The position numbers and the translations under genes are program-made. A stretch of DNA of 64,000 nucleotides from Methylophilus sp. 14 (GTDB lineage: Bacteria; Pseudomonadota; Gammaproteobacteria; Burkholderiales; Methylophilaceae). The DNA lies in contig NZ_JADKYS010000002.1 in NCBI RefSeq assembly GCF_015354345.1, forward strand, positions 186,001 through 250,000, written 5' to 3'. Positions 8,248 to 16,499 of the stretch are shown in pieces. Every line of letters begins with the position of its first letter. Position 1 is the first letter of the stretch. The notes under the pieces were generated by a model. That model made no database searches. It saw only the letters and a program-made list of their open reading frames with translations, and was not told the DNA's origin.

Positions 8248-9198
8248 CTAGACGCTGAGTTGCTTGTATTGTTCCGTGGCATTCAGTAGGGCCTGGCAAG
8301 TGCCTGGCTCCATGGCCGAATGGCCGGCATCCGGCACCATCACCAATGTGGCATGTGGTAATACCTGGCTTAACTCCCAGGCGGTTTGTGGTGGGCAGAC
8401 CATGTCATAACGACCCTGCACAATGGTCGTCGGGATGGATTGCAGTTGCTGCGCGGCCGCTTGTAACATTTGATCGCCATCGACAAAGCATAAATGCTGA
8501 ATGTAATGAATCTGTACACGTGCACGCGCCAGCTCAACCGCGCCATTCACCTCGGCACTATCGGTTTTGGAGATCAGGCTCATAATGCTGGATTCAAACG
8601 CATTCCAGCGAATGGCCGCTGGAATGCTGATGGCCGTATCGCTGTGAAACACTTGAGTTGCATAGTAATCCAGGACATTTTCCTGATGGCTGGCTGGCAC
8701 CACAGCCAGCAGTGTCTGCCAGGCTTCCGGGAAAAATAATGCGACCTGACCCAAAAACCAATCAATTTCATGCTGTCTGCTCAAGAAAATGCCGCGCAAT
8801 GTCAGGCTGATCACGTGTTGCGGATGGTTGTTTGCGTAAGACAACGCCAGCGTGCTCCCCCATGAGCCGCCAAACACATGCCAGCGGTCAATGTTCAAAT
8901 GCTGGCGTATCGCTTCTATATCTGCAACCAGGTCTTGCGTCGTATTGTCTGTGGTCTCACCTGCTGGCAGGCTGCGGCCACAGCCGCGTTGATCGAACAA
9001 AATAATGTGGTAATGCGCCGGGTCAAAAAAGCGTCTTTGTCCCGGATTGCAACCGCTGCCAGGGCCGCCATGCAAAAAAATAACGGGCACGCCGTGCGGG
9101 TTACCACATTGTTCAACATAGATTGAATGTAACAAATTGACGGCAATATGCGTATTTGTGAACGGCTGGCATTCGGGGTAGAGGCAGAATGTGCTCAT
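8248..9198 (-). CDS. pip: Proline iminopeptidase
   Basis: A 316-residue alpha/beta-hydrolase that releases N-terminal proline from peptides in the cytoplasm. Signatures of the S33 peptidase family are clear: oxyanion motif HGGPGSG, DQRGCGRS, nucleophile elbow GGSWGST with the catalytic Ser, a catalytic Asp in the YDMVCPP region and the catalytic His in DAGHSAMEPG. Length matches the family (310-320). It is the first gene of a leftward unit with the YihY-cNMP protein and is divergent from xoxF. Start is the ATG at 9198. Confidence 0.93.
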   Translation of the reverse strand: MSTFCLYPECQPFTNTHIAVNLLHSIYVEQCGNPHGVPVIFLHGGPGSGCNPGQRRFFDPAHYHIILFDQRGCGRSLPAGETTDNTTQDLVADIEAIRQHLNIDRWHVFGGSWGSTLALSYANNHPQHVISLTLRGIFLSRQHEIDWFLGQVALFFPEAWQTLLAVVPASHQENVLDYYATQVFHSDTAISIPAAIRWNAFESSIMSLISKTDSAEVNGAVELARARVQIHYIQHLCFVDGDQMLQAAAQQLQSIPTTIVQGRYDMVCPPQTAWELSQVLPHATLVMVPDAGHSAMEPGTCQALLNATEQYKQLSV

Positions 9199-9283
9199 GG
9201 ATTGTTTTCTTAACTGTATGATTTTTAATGGTAATTTATTTTATTGCAAGCTTGCGGAAAATTCACAAGAAATATATAGAAAT

Positions 9284-9305
9284 ATTTGTAACTAATTTGT
9301 AACTA
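9284..9305 (+). repeat. Perfect tandem 11-bp repeat ATTTGTAACTA before xoxF promoter
   Basis: ATTTGTAACTA occurs twice head to tail (9284-9294 and 9295-9305), ending 5 bp before the predicted -35. One helical turn per unit and placement around -40 to -60 are what an activator site would show. The core TGTAACTA-N3-TGTAACTA recurs at 23757 before fdsG. Confidence 0.7.
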
Positions 9306-9310
9306 AACTG

Positions 9311-9339
9311 TTGCAATTGAAAACAAATTGTTCTATATT
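9311..9339 (+). promoter_or_regulatory. Predicted sigma-70 promoter of xoxF
   Basis: TTGCAA (9311-9316), a 17-bp spacer and TATATT (9334-9339). Transcription would start near 9346, about 158 bases upstream of the ATG. Confidence 0.55.
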
Positions 9340-9503
9340 GCAATCCTCACATGCGGCAAGTGATAAATTCTAAGTGCAGTCAGGAGTTTTTCCCTTGTCT
9401 CTGGTGTGTATAGTGTGCGTTAAATTTGGTTGTGCTAATCCTGGTGTTGGCGAAATTTACGTGTACTTATATTAAACCCTTAGTATTAACTTTGGAGATC
9501 AAT

Positions 9504-11369
9504 ATGCAAGTTAACAAAATCAAATTGGCCTTGGGTCTGGTGGCAGCATTGCCTATGGTTGCTTTTGCAGCCGCTGACCAAGAAGCCGCAATGAAAGATG
9601 CCAATAACTGGGTTCATCCACGTGGTCAACATGACAACGCTGGTTACAGCTCATTGGCACAAATCAACAAAGGCAACGTTAAAAACCTGAAAGCTGCCTG
9701 GACATTCGCAACCGGTGTAAACCGTGGTCACGAAGGTTCTCCAGTGGTTGTGGGCAACATGATGTATGTTCACACAGCTTTCCCAAACAACGTGTACGCG
9801 TTGGATCTGAACGACAATCAAAAAATCGTTTGGTCCTATTTCCCTAAACAAGACCCAAGCGTTCAAGCAGTTCTGTGCTGTGACAACGTTTCTCGTGGTC
9901 TGGGCTACGGCGACGGTAAAATCTTCCTGCAACAAAACGACGGTATGTTGGTTGCTTTAGATGCAAAAACCGGTGCTAAAGTTTGGGATGTTAAAAACAC
10001 TGATCCAAAAGTTGGTGCAACTAACACTAACGCGCCACACGTGATCAAAGACAAAGTATTGACCGGTTGCTCAGGTGCTGAGTTCGGCGTACGTTGCTTT
10101 ATCGTTGCGTACAACATCAAAGATGGTTCTACTGCATGGAAAGCCTACTCAACAGGCCCAGACAGCGAAATCCTGCATGATGCTAATACCAACAAAGACA
10201 ACCCACAGTACAACGCACTGTCTGTTTATCAAGACGTGAACGGTGGTAACAAACAAGGTGGTTCTTTCAAAAAGATTCCTAACGATCAACTGAAAGTTGG
10301 CGAAAAAGAATTGGGTACACGTACCTGGTTGAAACCACAAGCTGTTAAAGACGGCTGGCAACATGGTGGCGGTTCCGTATGGGGCTGGTGGCCATATGAT
10401 GCACGTACAAACCTGGTTTACTACGGTTCAGGTAACCCATCCGTTTGGAACCCAGATGTACGTCCAGGCGACAACAAATGGTCCATGACTATCACTGCAC
10501 GTGATCTGGATACTGGTGTGGCTCGTTGGGCAATGCAAATGACACCACACGATGAGTGGGACTACGACGGTATTAACGAAGTAATCCTGTTCGACAAAGG
10601 TGGCAAAACATACGCATGGCACCATGACCGTAACGGTTTCATCTACACATGGCAAGCTGGTAACGGTACATTGGTTGCTGCTGAAAAAGTACACCCATTC
10701 GTTAACTGGGCTAACAACGTAGACCTGAAAACAGGTGTGCCAGATAAATTGGCATCTGCTTCTACTCACCAAGACTACAACGCTAAGGGTGTTTGCCCAG
10801 CTGCTTTGGGTACTAAAGACCAACAGCCTGCTGCTTACTCACCAAAAACTGGTTTGATGTACACACCATTGAACCACGTATGTATGACTTACGAGCCAGT
10901 TGAGTCTAAATACGTTGCTGGTCAACCATGGGTTGGTGCGACATTGACTATGTTTGCTGGTCCTGACGGCGTAATGGGTGGCTTCGGCGCTTATGATCCA
11001 ATGACCAACAAAAAAGTGTGGTACAACAAAGAGAAATTCTCTGCATGGGGCGGTGCTCTGACTACAGCTTCTAACATCGTGTTCTACGGTACTTTGGATC
11101 GTTGGTTCAAAGCTGTTGATGCACAAAACGGTAAAGAACTGTGGAAATTCCAAGTTGGTTCCGGCGTGATTGGTAACGCATTCACATACGGTAACAAGGG
11201 TAAACAATACGTTGGCGTACTGTCCGGTATCGGCGGTTGGGCTGGTGTTGCGATGAACTTGGGTATGACCAACGACACAGACGCACTGGGTGCTGCTGGT
11301 GGTTACAAAGAGTTGACCAAGTACAACGCTGCTCCTGGCGGCGGTGCACTGAACGTTTTCTCACTGTAA
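9504..11369 (+). CDS. xoxF: Lanthanide-type PQQ methanol dehydrogenase, XoxF
   Basis: A 621-residue periplasmic quinoprotein that oxidises methanol, passing electrons from PQQ to a c-type cytochrome. The signal peptide spans about residues 1-23 (ending VAFAA). The vicinal Cys125-Cys126 disulphide pair that clamps PQQ is present, as are metal ligands Glu193 (GAEFG) and Asn311 (GSGNP). The catalytic stretch is DEWDYDG: Asp353 is the catalytic base and Asp355 is the extra Asp that marks lanthanide-dependent XoxF; calcium MxaF has Ala there. Tryptophan-docking repeats of the eight-bladed propeller are visible. No mxaI small subunit gene follows, again fitting XoxF; the Methylophilaceae type is usually XoxF4, an inference here. 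Codon use is strongly biased (GGT, AAC, AAA, CCA), as in very highly expressed genes. Downstream are xoxJ and two cytochromes. Confidence 0.95.
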   Translation: MQVNKIKLALGLVAALPMVAFAAADQEAAMKDANNWVHPRGQHDNAGYSSLAQINKGNVKNLKAAWTFATGVNRGHEGSPVVVGNMMYVHTAFPNNVYALDLNDNQKIVWSYFPKQDPSVQAVLCCDNVSRGLGYGDGKIFLQQNDGMLVALDAKTGAKVWDVKNTDPKVGATNTNAPHVIKDKVLTGCSGAEFGVRCFIVAYNIKDGSTAWKAYSTGPDSEILHDANTNKDNPQYNALSVYQDVNGGNKQGGSFKKIPNDQLKVGEKELGTRTWLKPQAVKDGWQHGGGSVWGWWPYDARTNLVYYGSGNPSVWNPDVRPGDNKWSMTITARDLDTGVARWAMQMTPHDEWDYDGINEVILFDKGGKTYAWHHDRNGFIYTWQAGNGTLVAAEKVHPFVNWANNVDLKTGVPDKLASASTHQDYNAKGVCPAALGTKDQQPAAYSPKTGLMYTPLNHVCMTYEPVESKYVAGQPWVGATLTMFAGPDGVMGGFGAYDPMTNKKVWYNKEKFSAWGGALTTASNIVFYGTLDRWFKAVDAQNGKELWKFQVGSGVIGNAFTYGNKGKQYVGVLSGIGGWAGVAMNLGMTNDTDALGAAGGYKELTKYNAAPGGGALNVFSL

Positions 11370-11413
11370 TTTGAGCTAGACTTAAGTTACACGTAGTAAT
11401 ACGTTGACTCCTC

Positions 11414-11443
11414 AACACCCTGCTTCGGCAGGGTGTTTTTTTT
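11414..11443 (+). terminator. Rho-independent terminator of xoxF
   Basis: AACACCCTGC-TTCG-GCAGGGTGTT, a 10-bp stem with a stable UUCG tetraloop followed by a T-run. It sits 45 bp after the xoxF stop, so xoxJ is probably expressed less or separately. Confidence 0.92.
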
Positions 11444-11454
11444 CATGAATATCA

Positions 11455-11474
11455 TGATTCAAAATTATGAATCA
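11455..11474. promoter_or_regulatory. Operator-like palindrome TGATTCA-N6-TGAATCA
   Basis: A perfect 7-bp inverted repeat 140 bp upstream of the xoxJ start, after the xoxF terminator. A further ATGAAT copy lies 10 bp upstream. It could be a dimeric regulator site for xoxJ. Confidence 0.35.
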
Positions 11475-11613
11475 ACAATTAAATAGACTATCTCAACAAA
11501 TGCGTACGTATTCGCGATAAGATTGCTGCGTTTGTCGTGATTTAATCGAACTTTTACCGGTGAACAAGTTCAAAAAACGACAGGAAACAATCACAAATAA
11601 GGATGAAGTTAAA

Positions 11614-12492
11614 ATGAGAACTACATGGAATATACTGGGTGCGTTTGCGATGATGGTAGCCACACAAAGTGTGGTGTTGGCTGAAGAAATTGAAATCCCT
11701 TCTATCAACCCGGATGAAGGCCGCATTGGTGAAGTGCGCCGTGTCGCGGATGAGTCTGAGTTTAAAGTGTGCTCAGACCCTGACAATATGCCTTACTCCA
11801 ACATTAAACTGGAAGGCTTTGAAGATAAAATTGCCAAGGTGCTGGCAGATGACCTTGGTAAAAAGCTGACCTTTCAGTACGCTTATAATCGACAGGGCTT
11901 TTTACGCAATACGATTAATGCCATGCGCTGTGATGTCATCATTGGTATGACTTCCGATTTTGACGGCTTGCGTACCTCTAAACCTTATTATCGCTCAGGC
12001 CATGTGTTTGTCTGGCGTAAAGACAGTAACTACGATATCAGCAACTGGGACTCTCCAGACTTGAAAAAAGGCATTATTGGCATTGTAGGTCAGAGTCCTG
12101 CCACCATTCCTTTGAATGATCACAATTTAATGACCAATGCGCGCCCTTACCGTATGCAGCGTGACCTGAATTTGCCAACCAGTTTTATGATTGATGATCT
12201 GGTGAAAGGTGATATTGATGTCGCCATTATGTGGGGCCCGATTGCAGGTTATTATGCCAAGCAATCTAAAGTGCCATTGGAAGTGCGCATGATTCCAGAG
12301 TACAACAAGGTCAACCTCAAAGGTAAGGAGTACTGGAACATCTCCGTGGCGGTGCGTATGAAAGACAAAGATCGTATTAAGATGATCAATGAGGCGCTGG
12401 AGCGCAATAAAGACAAGATTGATGCGATCCTGAAAGATTACGGTATTCCAACTGTACCGGTGGTTGAAGGCGACAGTGTGTATAAAAAATAA
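11614..12492 (+). CDS. xoxJ: XoxJ/MxaJ-like periplasmic binding protein
   Basis: A 292-residue secreted protein of the quinoprotein-dehydrogenase-associated solute-binding family (the MxaJ/XoxJ group within SBP_bac_3). A signal peptide (residues 1-23, ending VVLA) precedes FKVCSDPDNMPYSN, the characteristic start of the binding-protein fold in this group. Further on are ADDLGKKLTFQYAYNRQGFLRNT and DLVKGDIDVAIMWGPIAGYYA. XoxJ is encoded beside xoxF in most methylotrophs and has been proposed to help activate or assemble the dehydrogenase; it is not known to serve an ABC transporter, and none is nearby. The ATG at 11614 has AAGGA upstream; earlier in-frame codons would put the signal peptide inside the chain. 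Confidence 0.9.
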   Translation: MRTTWNILGAFAMMVATQSVVLAEEIEIPSINPDEGRIGEVRRVADESEFKVCSDPDNMPYSNIKLEGFEDKIAKVLADDLGKKLTFQYAYNRQGFLRNTINAMRCDVIIGMTSDFDGLRTSKPYYRSGHVFVWRKDSNYDISNWDSPDLKKGIIGIVGQSPATIPLNDHNLMTNARPYRMQRDLNLPTSFMIDDLVKGDIDVAIMWGPIAGYYAKQSKVPLEVRMIPEYNKVNLKGKEYWNISVAVRMKDKDRIKMINEALERNKDKIDAILKDYGIPTVPVVEGDSVYKK

Positions 12493-12647
12493 CACTCATG
12501 GTGAAAAAGTTTTAAAAACAGGCAGTTGCTAATGACAAGGTAAAAGAAACACAGTAGAATCGTGGCCTTGTTTTGAGATGGCTCAGTGAATTATTCTGTA
12601 ATTTAATTCGGAAATATTCGTCAACCGTTTCTGGAACGATTCGTTAA

Positions 12648-12695
12648 ATGAGCATACGTTAATATTGGTTGGGTCTTGATGTTAACGTCGCTCAT
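12648..12695 (+). other. Long inverted repeat upstream of the first cytochrome gene
   Basis: ATGAGC-ATA-CGTTAA (12648-12662) pairs with TTAACG-TC-GCTCAT (12682-12695) around a 19-base loop, giving a 12-bp stem with a small internal loop. TTTTGTTT follows, then the ribosome binding site (AGGAG) of the cytochrome gene. It could be an attenuator, an mRNA-stabilising 5' hairpin or a DNA operator. Confidence 0.5.
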
Positions 12696-12718
12696 TTTGT
12701 TTAGGATTAGGAGAAAAC

Positions 12719-13201
12719 ATGTTAGGCAACACATTTAAATCAGCATTGTTGATTTCCTTGATGGCTTTTGCCACAGGTGCGATGGCTGATATCACTTTTT
12801 CAGCTACTCAAGACGGCTCAACCCTCAACATCGACAAAGCAATGTTCGATACAGATGCTTCAAAAGAGTTTTTAGCGACTGGTAAAAACCCTTACATCGG
12901 TAACGAAGAAGCCATTAAAAAAGGCAAAAAAATCTTCAATCTGTACTCTTGCGTTGCCTGTCACGGTGGTAAAGGTGAAGGCGCTGTAGGTCCAGGCTTG
13001 ATCGGTGCAAACTTCCGTTATGCGAAAAACGCAACTAACAAAGGGATGTTTGAAACAATCTGGCACGGTACTAACGGTGGTATGGGTGCTAAAGGCTTTG
13101 GCTTGATGGCTCCAGATGATGGTATCAAACCAGACGAACTGCTGAAAGTGATTGCTTTCATTCGTAGCAATAGCAACGTAGGCATGACAGGTAACGAATA
13201 A
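12719..13201 (+). CDS. xoxG: XoxG-like periplasmic c-type cytochrome
   Basis: A 160-residue soluble cytochrome c, the probable electron acceptor of XoxF. A signal peptide of 23 residues ends in AMA; one haem site Cys78-Val-Ala-Cys81-His82 is present. The later region GGMGAKGFGLMAPDDG offers Met residues for the sixth ligand, as in cytochrome cL. AMFDTDASKEFLATGKNPY before the haem resembles the N-terminal extension of cytochrome cL/XoxG proteins. Position after xoxF and xoxJ supports the role; which of the two tandem cytochromes is the true XoxF partner cannot be told from sequence. The ATG at 12719 has AGGAG 6 bases upstream. A strong terminator follows immediately. Confidence 0.88.
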   Translation: MLGNTFKSALLISLMAFATGAMADITFSATQDGSTLNIDKAMFDTDASKEFLATGKNPYIGNEEAIKKGKKIFNLYSCVACHGGKGEGAVGPGLIGANFRYAKNATNKGMFETIWHGTNGGMGAKGFGLMAPDDGIKPDELLKVIAFIRSNSNVGMTGNE

Positions 13202-13215
13202 TTCGTTACGAATAA

Positions 13216-13248
13216 AAACGGTCACTGAGGTGACCGTTTTTTGTTTTT
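13216..13248 (+). terminator. Rho-independent terminator after first cytochrome gene
   Basis: AAACGGTCAC-TGAG-GTGACCGTTT followed by TTTGTTTTT; a 10-bp stem. The two cytochrome genes are thus separated transcriptionally, at least in part. Confidence 0.92.
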
Positions 13249-13342
13249 GTGGCACAATAAATGCAGTCGGTTTCATTATAAAAAACAATTAAAAACCGTT
13301 TTATTTCAAAGAACATGGATCTTAGGAAAGATGGGGGTAATC

Positions 13343-13855
13343 ATGAGAAGTATGCTTTTAACAACGCTGCTTGCCGCAATGTTGGCAGCCTGTAATAACG
13401 GTGGCCAATCTGGTGCGGCAGCGGATGCCGGCGGTGGTGATATCAAGGCGATTCAGTTTGTGACAACACAAGATGGTCAGCCGATGGAAATTGACCAGAA
13501 AATGTTTGATACACCAGCCGCAAAAGAATTTTTGGCGACGGGTAAAAACCCTTATATCGGCAACGAAGAGGCCATTAAAGAAGGTAAGAAAAGATTTAAC
13601 CTGTTCTCTTGTGTGGCTTGCCACGGTGGTCATGGAGAAGGGGCCGTTGGTCCAGGCTTGATTGGTGAGAATTTCCGCTATGCCAAGAATGCGACTAACA
13701 AAGGCATGTTCGAAACCATTTGGCATGGTACCAATGGTGGGATGGGGGCCAAAGGATTTGGCTTGATGGCGCCGGATGATGGTTTGAAACCGGATGACGT
13801 GTTGAAAGTCATCGCCTTTATTCGTAGTCATGCCAAAATCACTGGTAACGAATAA
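13343..13855 (+). CDS. c-type cytochrome lipoprotein, paralogue of the upstream XoxG-like protein
   Basis: A 170-residue cytochrome c. Residues 1-17 are a lipoprotein signal peptide with lipobox Leu14-Ala-Ala-Cys17, so the protein should be membrane-tethered. After a Gly/Ala-rich linker (residues 18-32), the rest is closely similar to the preceding cytochrome over its full length: KEFLATGKNPYIGNEEAIK, haem site Cys90-Val-Ala-Cys93-His94, then GVGPGLIG-like and GGMGAKGFGLMAPDDG segments. This is a local duplication in which one copy stayed soluble and the other gained an anchor. Asn at +2 does not signal inner-membrane retention, so outer-membrane sorting is possible. Start at 13343 is chosen because GGGGG lies 6-10 bases upstream and it gives a compact lipoprotein signal; the ATG at 13331 is an alternative. 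Confidence 0.87.
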   Translation: MRSMLLTTLLAAMLAACNNGGQSGAAADAGGGDIKAIQFVTTQDGQPMEIDQKMFDTPAAKEFLATGKNPYIGNEEAIKEGKKRFNLFSCVACHGGHGEGAVGPGLIGENFRYAKNATNKGMFETIWHGTNGGMGAKGFGLMAPDDGLKPDDVLKVIAFIRSHAKITGNE

Positions 13856-13875
13856 CGGTATAATTGAGATGTTGT

Positions 13876-13908
13876 GCGCGCTTGGCAGTACGGCAGGCGC
13901 GCTTTTTT
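13876..13908 (+). terminator. Rho-independent terminator between cytochrome and ndh
   Basis: GCGCGCTTG pairs with CAGGCGCGC (one G-U) around a short loop, followed by TTTTTT. It ends 15 bp before the ndh GTG start, so any ndh promoter must lie within or before it, or ndh relies on read-through. Confidence 0.75.
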
Positions 13909-13923
13909 ATTGAAGGATTAAGC

Positions 13924-15255
13924 GTGAGCGTAACAGACGAAAATGATTTGCACCATGTCATCATTGTGGGTGGTGGTGCTGGTGGCCTGGAGTTGGCAAC
14001 CAAACTGGGCGATTCTCTGGGTAAAAAGAAAAAGGCCAGAATTACGCTGATTGATGCTACCAGAACCCATGTATGGAAGCCATTGCTGCATGAGATTGCA
14101 GCGGGCAGCATGGACCCTGATCGTCATGAGCTGGAGTATCTGGCACAAGCGCACTGGCATCATTTCAAGTTCCGTCTGGGCCGCATGGATGGCCTGAACC
14201 GTAGCACACGTGAAGTGCTGCTGGCGCCCGTGCATGATGAAGATGGTAACGAGATTATTGCACGTCGTTCCTTCAAGTACGATACCTTGATTATTGCCGT
14301 CGGTAGTACGACCAATGACTTTGGGATCAAGGGTGCACGCGAGTTCTCAATTGCGCTGGACACCCAGTCACAAGCACAGAAGTTCCACCGTTATCTGCAC
14401 AATGCCCTGTTGCGTGCACAAACGCAGCCTGAGCCACTCAAACCAGGTCAACTGGAAGTGGCGATTGTGGGTGCAGGTGCCACCGGGGTTGAGCTGGCTG
14501 CAGAATTGCATAATACGACGCGTGAATTGGCGGCGTATGGCCTGGATAAGATTGACGCGGACCGCGATGTGAAAATCTCGCTGATCGAAGCCAGTGACCG
14601 CATTTTGCCTGCGTTACCGCCTAAATTGTCCTATGCCGTAGACGTTGAGTTGCGTAAGCTGCGTGTCAATGTGTTTACCGGGGAACGTGTGACTGAGGTG
14701 TCGTCCAAAGGCATTACGACGCACAGTGGTCGTACCATTCCCGCTGAATTGGTGGTGTGGGCTGCAGGCATTAAGGCGCCAGATTTCCTGAAGGATATTG
14801 ATGGCCTGGAAACTAACCGTATCAACCAGTTGGTGGTGAATCAGCACTTGCAAACCACACGTGACGAGAACATTTTCGCCTTTGGTGACTGTGCAGCTTG
14901 CCCATGGTTGGGACACGATACAACCGTGCCACCACGCGCACAAGCTGCGCACCAGCAGTCTTCGTTGCTGGTTAAAACGGTTAAGGCACGTGTGGCTGGT
15001 AAAGCACAGTTGCCAGAGTTCCACTATACCGATTACGGTTCATTGGTGAACCTGGGTAAATACTCTACCGTTGGTAGCCTGATGGGCGCTGTCGCCGGTG
15101 GCAGCATGTATATTCAGGGCCTGTTTGCACGCGTGATGTATCGTTCGTTGTACAAAATGCACTTGATGGCCTTGCACGGCATCATGGCGGTGATTGTGCA
15201 TACGATTGGACGCATTATCTCCAGACGTACTGAGCCGCATGTGAAACTGCACTAA
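13924..15255 (+). CDS. ndh: Type II NADH dehydrogenase (NDH-2)
   Basis: A 443-residue FAD enzyme that oxidises NADH and reduces quinone at the inner membrane without pumping protons. The FAD-binding motif GGGAGGLELATKLG is near residue 15 and the NAD-binding motif GAGATGVELAAEL is near 185. FAFGDCAACP is the second FAD contact. The C-terminal 60 residues (GSLMGAVAGGS, YRSLYKMHLMALHG) match the amphipathic membrane-binding end of NDH-2. The start is GTG 13924 with AAGGA 7 bases upstream; extending to 13864 would run through the terminator hairpin. Placing it next to the xox genes suggests a role in balancing NADH made by formate oxidation. Confidence 0.92.
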   Translation: MSVTDENDLHHVIIVGGGAGGLELATKLGDSLGKKKKARITLIDATRTHVWKPLLHEIAAGSMDPDRHELEYLAQAHWHHFKFRLGRMDGLNRSTREVLLAPVHDEDGNEIIARRSFKYDTLIIAVGSTTNDFGIKGAREFSIALDTQSQAQKFHRYLHNALLRAQTQPEPLKPGQLEVAIVGAGATGVELAAELHNTTRELAAYGLDKIDADRDVKISLIEASDRILPALPPKLSYAVDVELRKLRVNVFTGERVTEVSSKGITTHSGRTIPAELVVWAAGIKAPDFLKDIDGLETNRINQLVVNQHLQTTRDENIFAFGDCAACPWLGHDTTVPPRAQAAHQQSSLLVKTVKARVAGKAQLPEFHYTDYGSLVNLGKYSTVGSLMGAVAGGSMYIQGLFARVMYRSLYKMHLMALHGIMAVIVHTIGRIISRRTEPHVKLH

Positions 15256-15266
15256 GTGATGGCAAT

Positions 15267-15293
15267 AAAAAAGGCGCTTCAAGCGCCTTTTTT
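15267..15293. terminator. Bidirectional terminator between ndh and lplT
   Basis: AAAAAAGGCGC-TTCAA-GCGCCTTTTTT: the stem is flanked by an A-run and a T-run, so it can end transcription of the convergent genes on both strands. Confidence 0.92.
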
Positions 15294-15312
15294 ATTGGGA
15301 GTGTGTTTAAGA

Positions 15313-16479
15313 TTATTGCTGAATTTGTTTGCGGTAAACCAGGGTAATCAAAGACATGCTCACGATGATGAATACACCAAAAATAGCCACAATCGTGTTG
15401 ATCTCGAGCTTCGCACCGACCATCCAGGTGTAGGCACCCAGCAATAACAAGATACCGATGTTCTCGTTAAAGTTTTGCACGGCGATCGAGTGTCCTGCGC
15501 CAAGCAAATGATGCCCTCTATGCTGTAACAACGAGTTAAGCGGTACCAGGAAATAACCTGACAGTACACCAATCACAAACAGCAGAATACCCGCCAGTAT
15601 GGGGCTGTGGATCACCATCATGCTGATGACCAGGATGCCCATATAGATGCCGGCGGGCAGTACTTTTACCGCGTTCTCAAGCTCTACATAGCGTGAGGCC
15701 ACGATTGAGCCCACCGCGATACCCACCGCCAGGATGGCGATCAAATAGGTGGCTTGCTGCTGTGAGAATCCCAGCCTGACATCTGCCCATTGCAATACTA
15801 CAAACTGCAGGGTGGCGCCTGCTCCCCAGAAAAGCGTGGTCACGGCCAGCGAGACTTGCCCTTGCGGATCTTTCCATAGCGTAATAAAGGCGTGCCAGAA
15901 GTCCTTGAGCAAGAAACGCAGCGTTTTTTGCTCAACCTTGTGGTCAATCGGCACCTTGGGGATGTAATAGTTAAAGCCTGCCGCCAGCAAATATAGCAGC
16001 ATGATGCAGGCAATGCCGATATAGGGATTGTTGATGGAGAGCGTGGAGCCGAGAACCGGGCCGAGGATGATGGCGGTCACGGTGGTGCCTTCCATCCAGG
16101 CGTTGGCCTTGATCAGCAGTTTTGACGGCAGCATCTCGGTCAGGATGCCGTATTTTGCCGGAGAGTAGGCAGCCGCGCCGACGCCGACAATGGCATAAGC
16201 ATACAGGGGCGGGACGCCGACCAACGCCATTAAACAGCCGATAAACTTCAGGCCGTTACTTAGGAACATCACGCGACCTTTGGGCAGTGCATCGGCAAAT
16301 GGGCCGACAAAAGGCGCCAGCACAATATAGGAAATGACAAAGAACTCCCGCAGCAGCGGTTCGTGCCAGCTTGGTGCGTTCAGCTGGGCCAGCAGCGCAA
16401 TGGCTGCAAACAGGAGTGCATTGTCGGCGATTGCCGATAAAAACTGGGCAATCAGTAAGGTGTAAAAGCCTTTAACCAT
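15313..16479 (-). CDS. lplT: Lysophospholipid transporter LplT-like MFS protein
   Basis: A major facilitator protein of about 388 residues with 11-12 hydrophobic segments. The start, GFYTLLIAQFLSAIADNALLFAAIALL, closely resembles LplT of enterobacteria, which flips lysophospholipids across the inner membrane for reacylation. FADALPKGRVMFLSNGLK is the MFS loop 2-3 signature, and YSPAKYGILTEMLP is the conserved LplT segment. In E. coli lplT is next to aas (the acyltransferase); here aas is not adjacent and the gene is the last of a bcp-phoH-lplT row with short gaps of 12-20 bp. The ATG at 16479 is preferred over the TTG at 16488. Confidence 0.85.
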   Translation of the reverse strand: MVKGFYTLLIAQFLSAIADNALLFAAIALLAQLNAPSWHEPLLREFFVISYIVLAPFVGPFADALPKGRVMFLSNGLKFIGCLMALVGVPPLYAYAIVGVGAAAYSPAKYGILTEMLPSKLLIKANAWMEGTTVTAIILGPVLGSTLSINNPYIGIACIMLLYLLAAGFNYYIPKVPIDHKVEQKTLRFLLKDFWHAFITLWKDPQGQVSLAVTTLFWGAGATLQFVVLQWADVRLGFSQQQATYLIAILAVGIAVGSIVASRYVELENAVKVLPAGIYMGILVISMMVIHSPILAGILLFVIGVLSGYFLVPLNSLLQHRGHHLLGAGHSIAVQNFNENIGILLLLGAYTWMVGAKLEINTIVAIFGVFIIVSMSLITLVYRKQIQQ

Positions 16480-16499
16480 CACATTCAAGCAGACTGCGT

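Larger units (their letters stand above)
9199..9503. other. 305-bp divergent regulatory region pip/xoxF
   Basis: AT-rich gap without genes. It holds the 11-bp tandem repeat, a good sigma-70 promoter and a leader of about 155 bases before xoxF. The xoxF ATG at 9504 is preceded by TTTGGAGATCAAT, a strong ribosome binding site. Confidence 0.7.

Noticed and set aside
9504-11369. Calling the dehydrogenase MxaF
   Set aside because: The DYD motif at 353-355 and lack of mxaI, mxaG-type neighbours point to XoxF.
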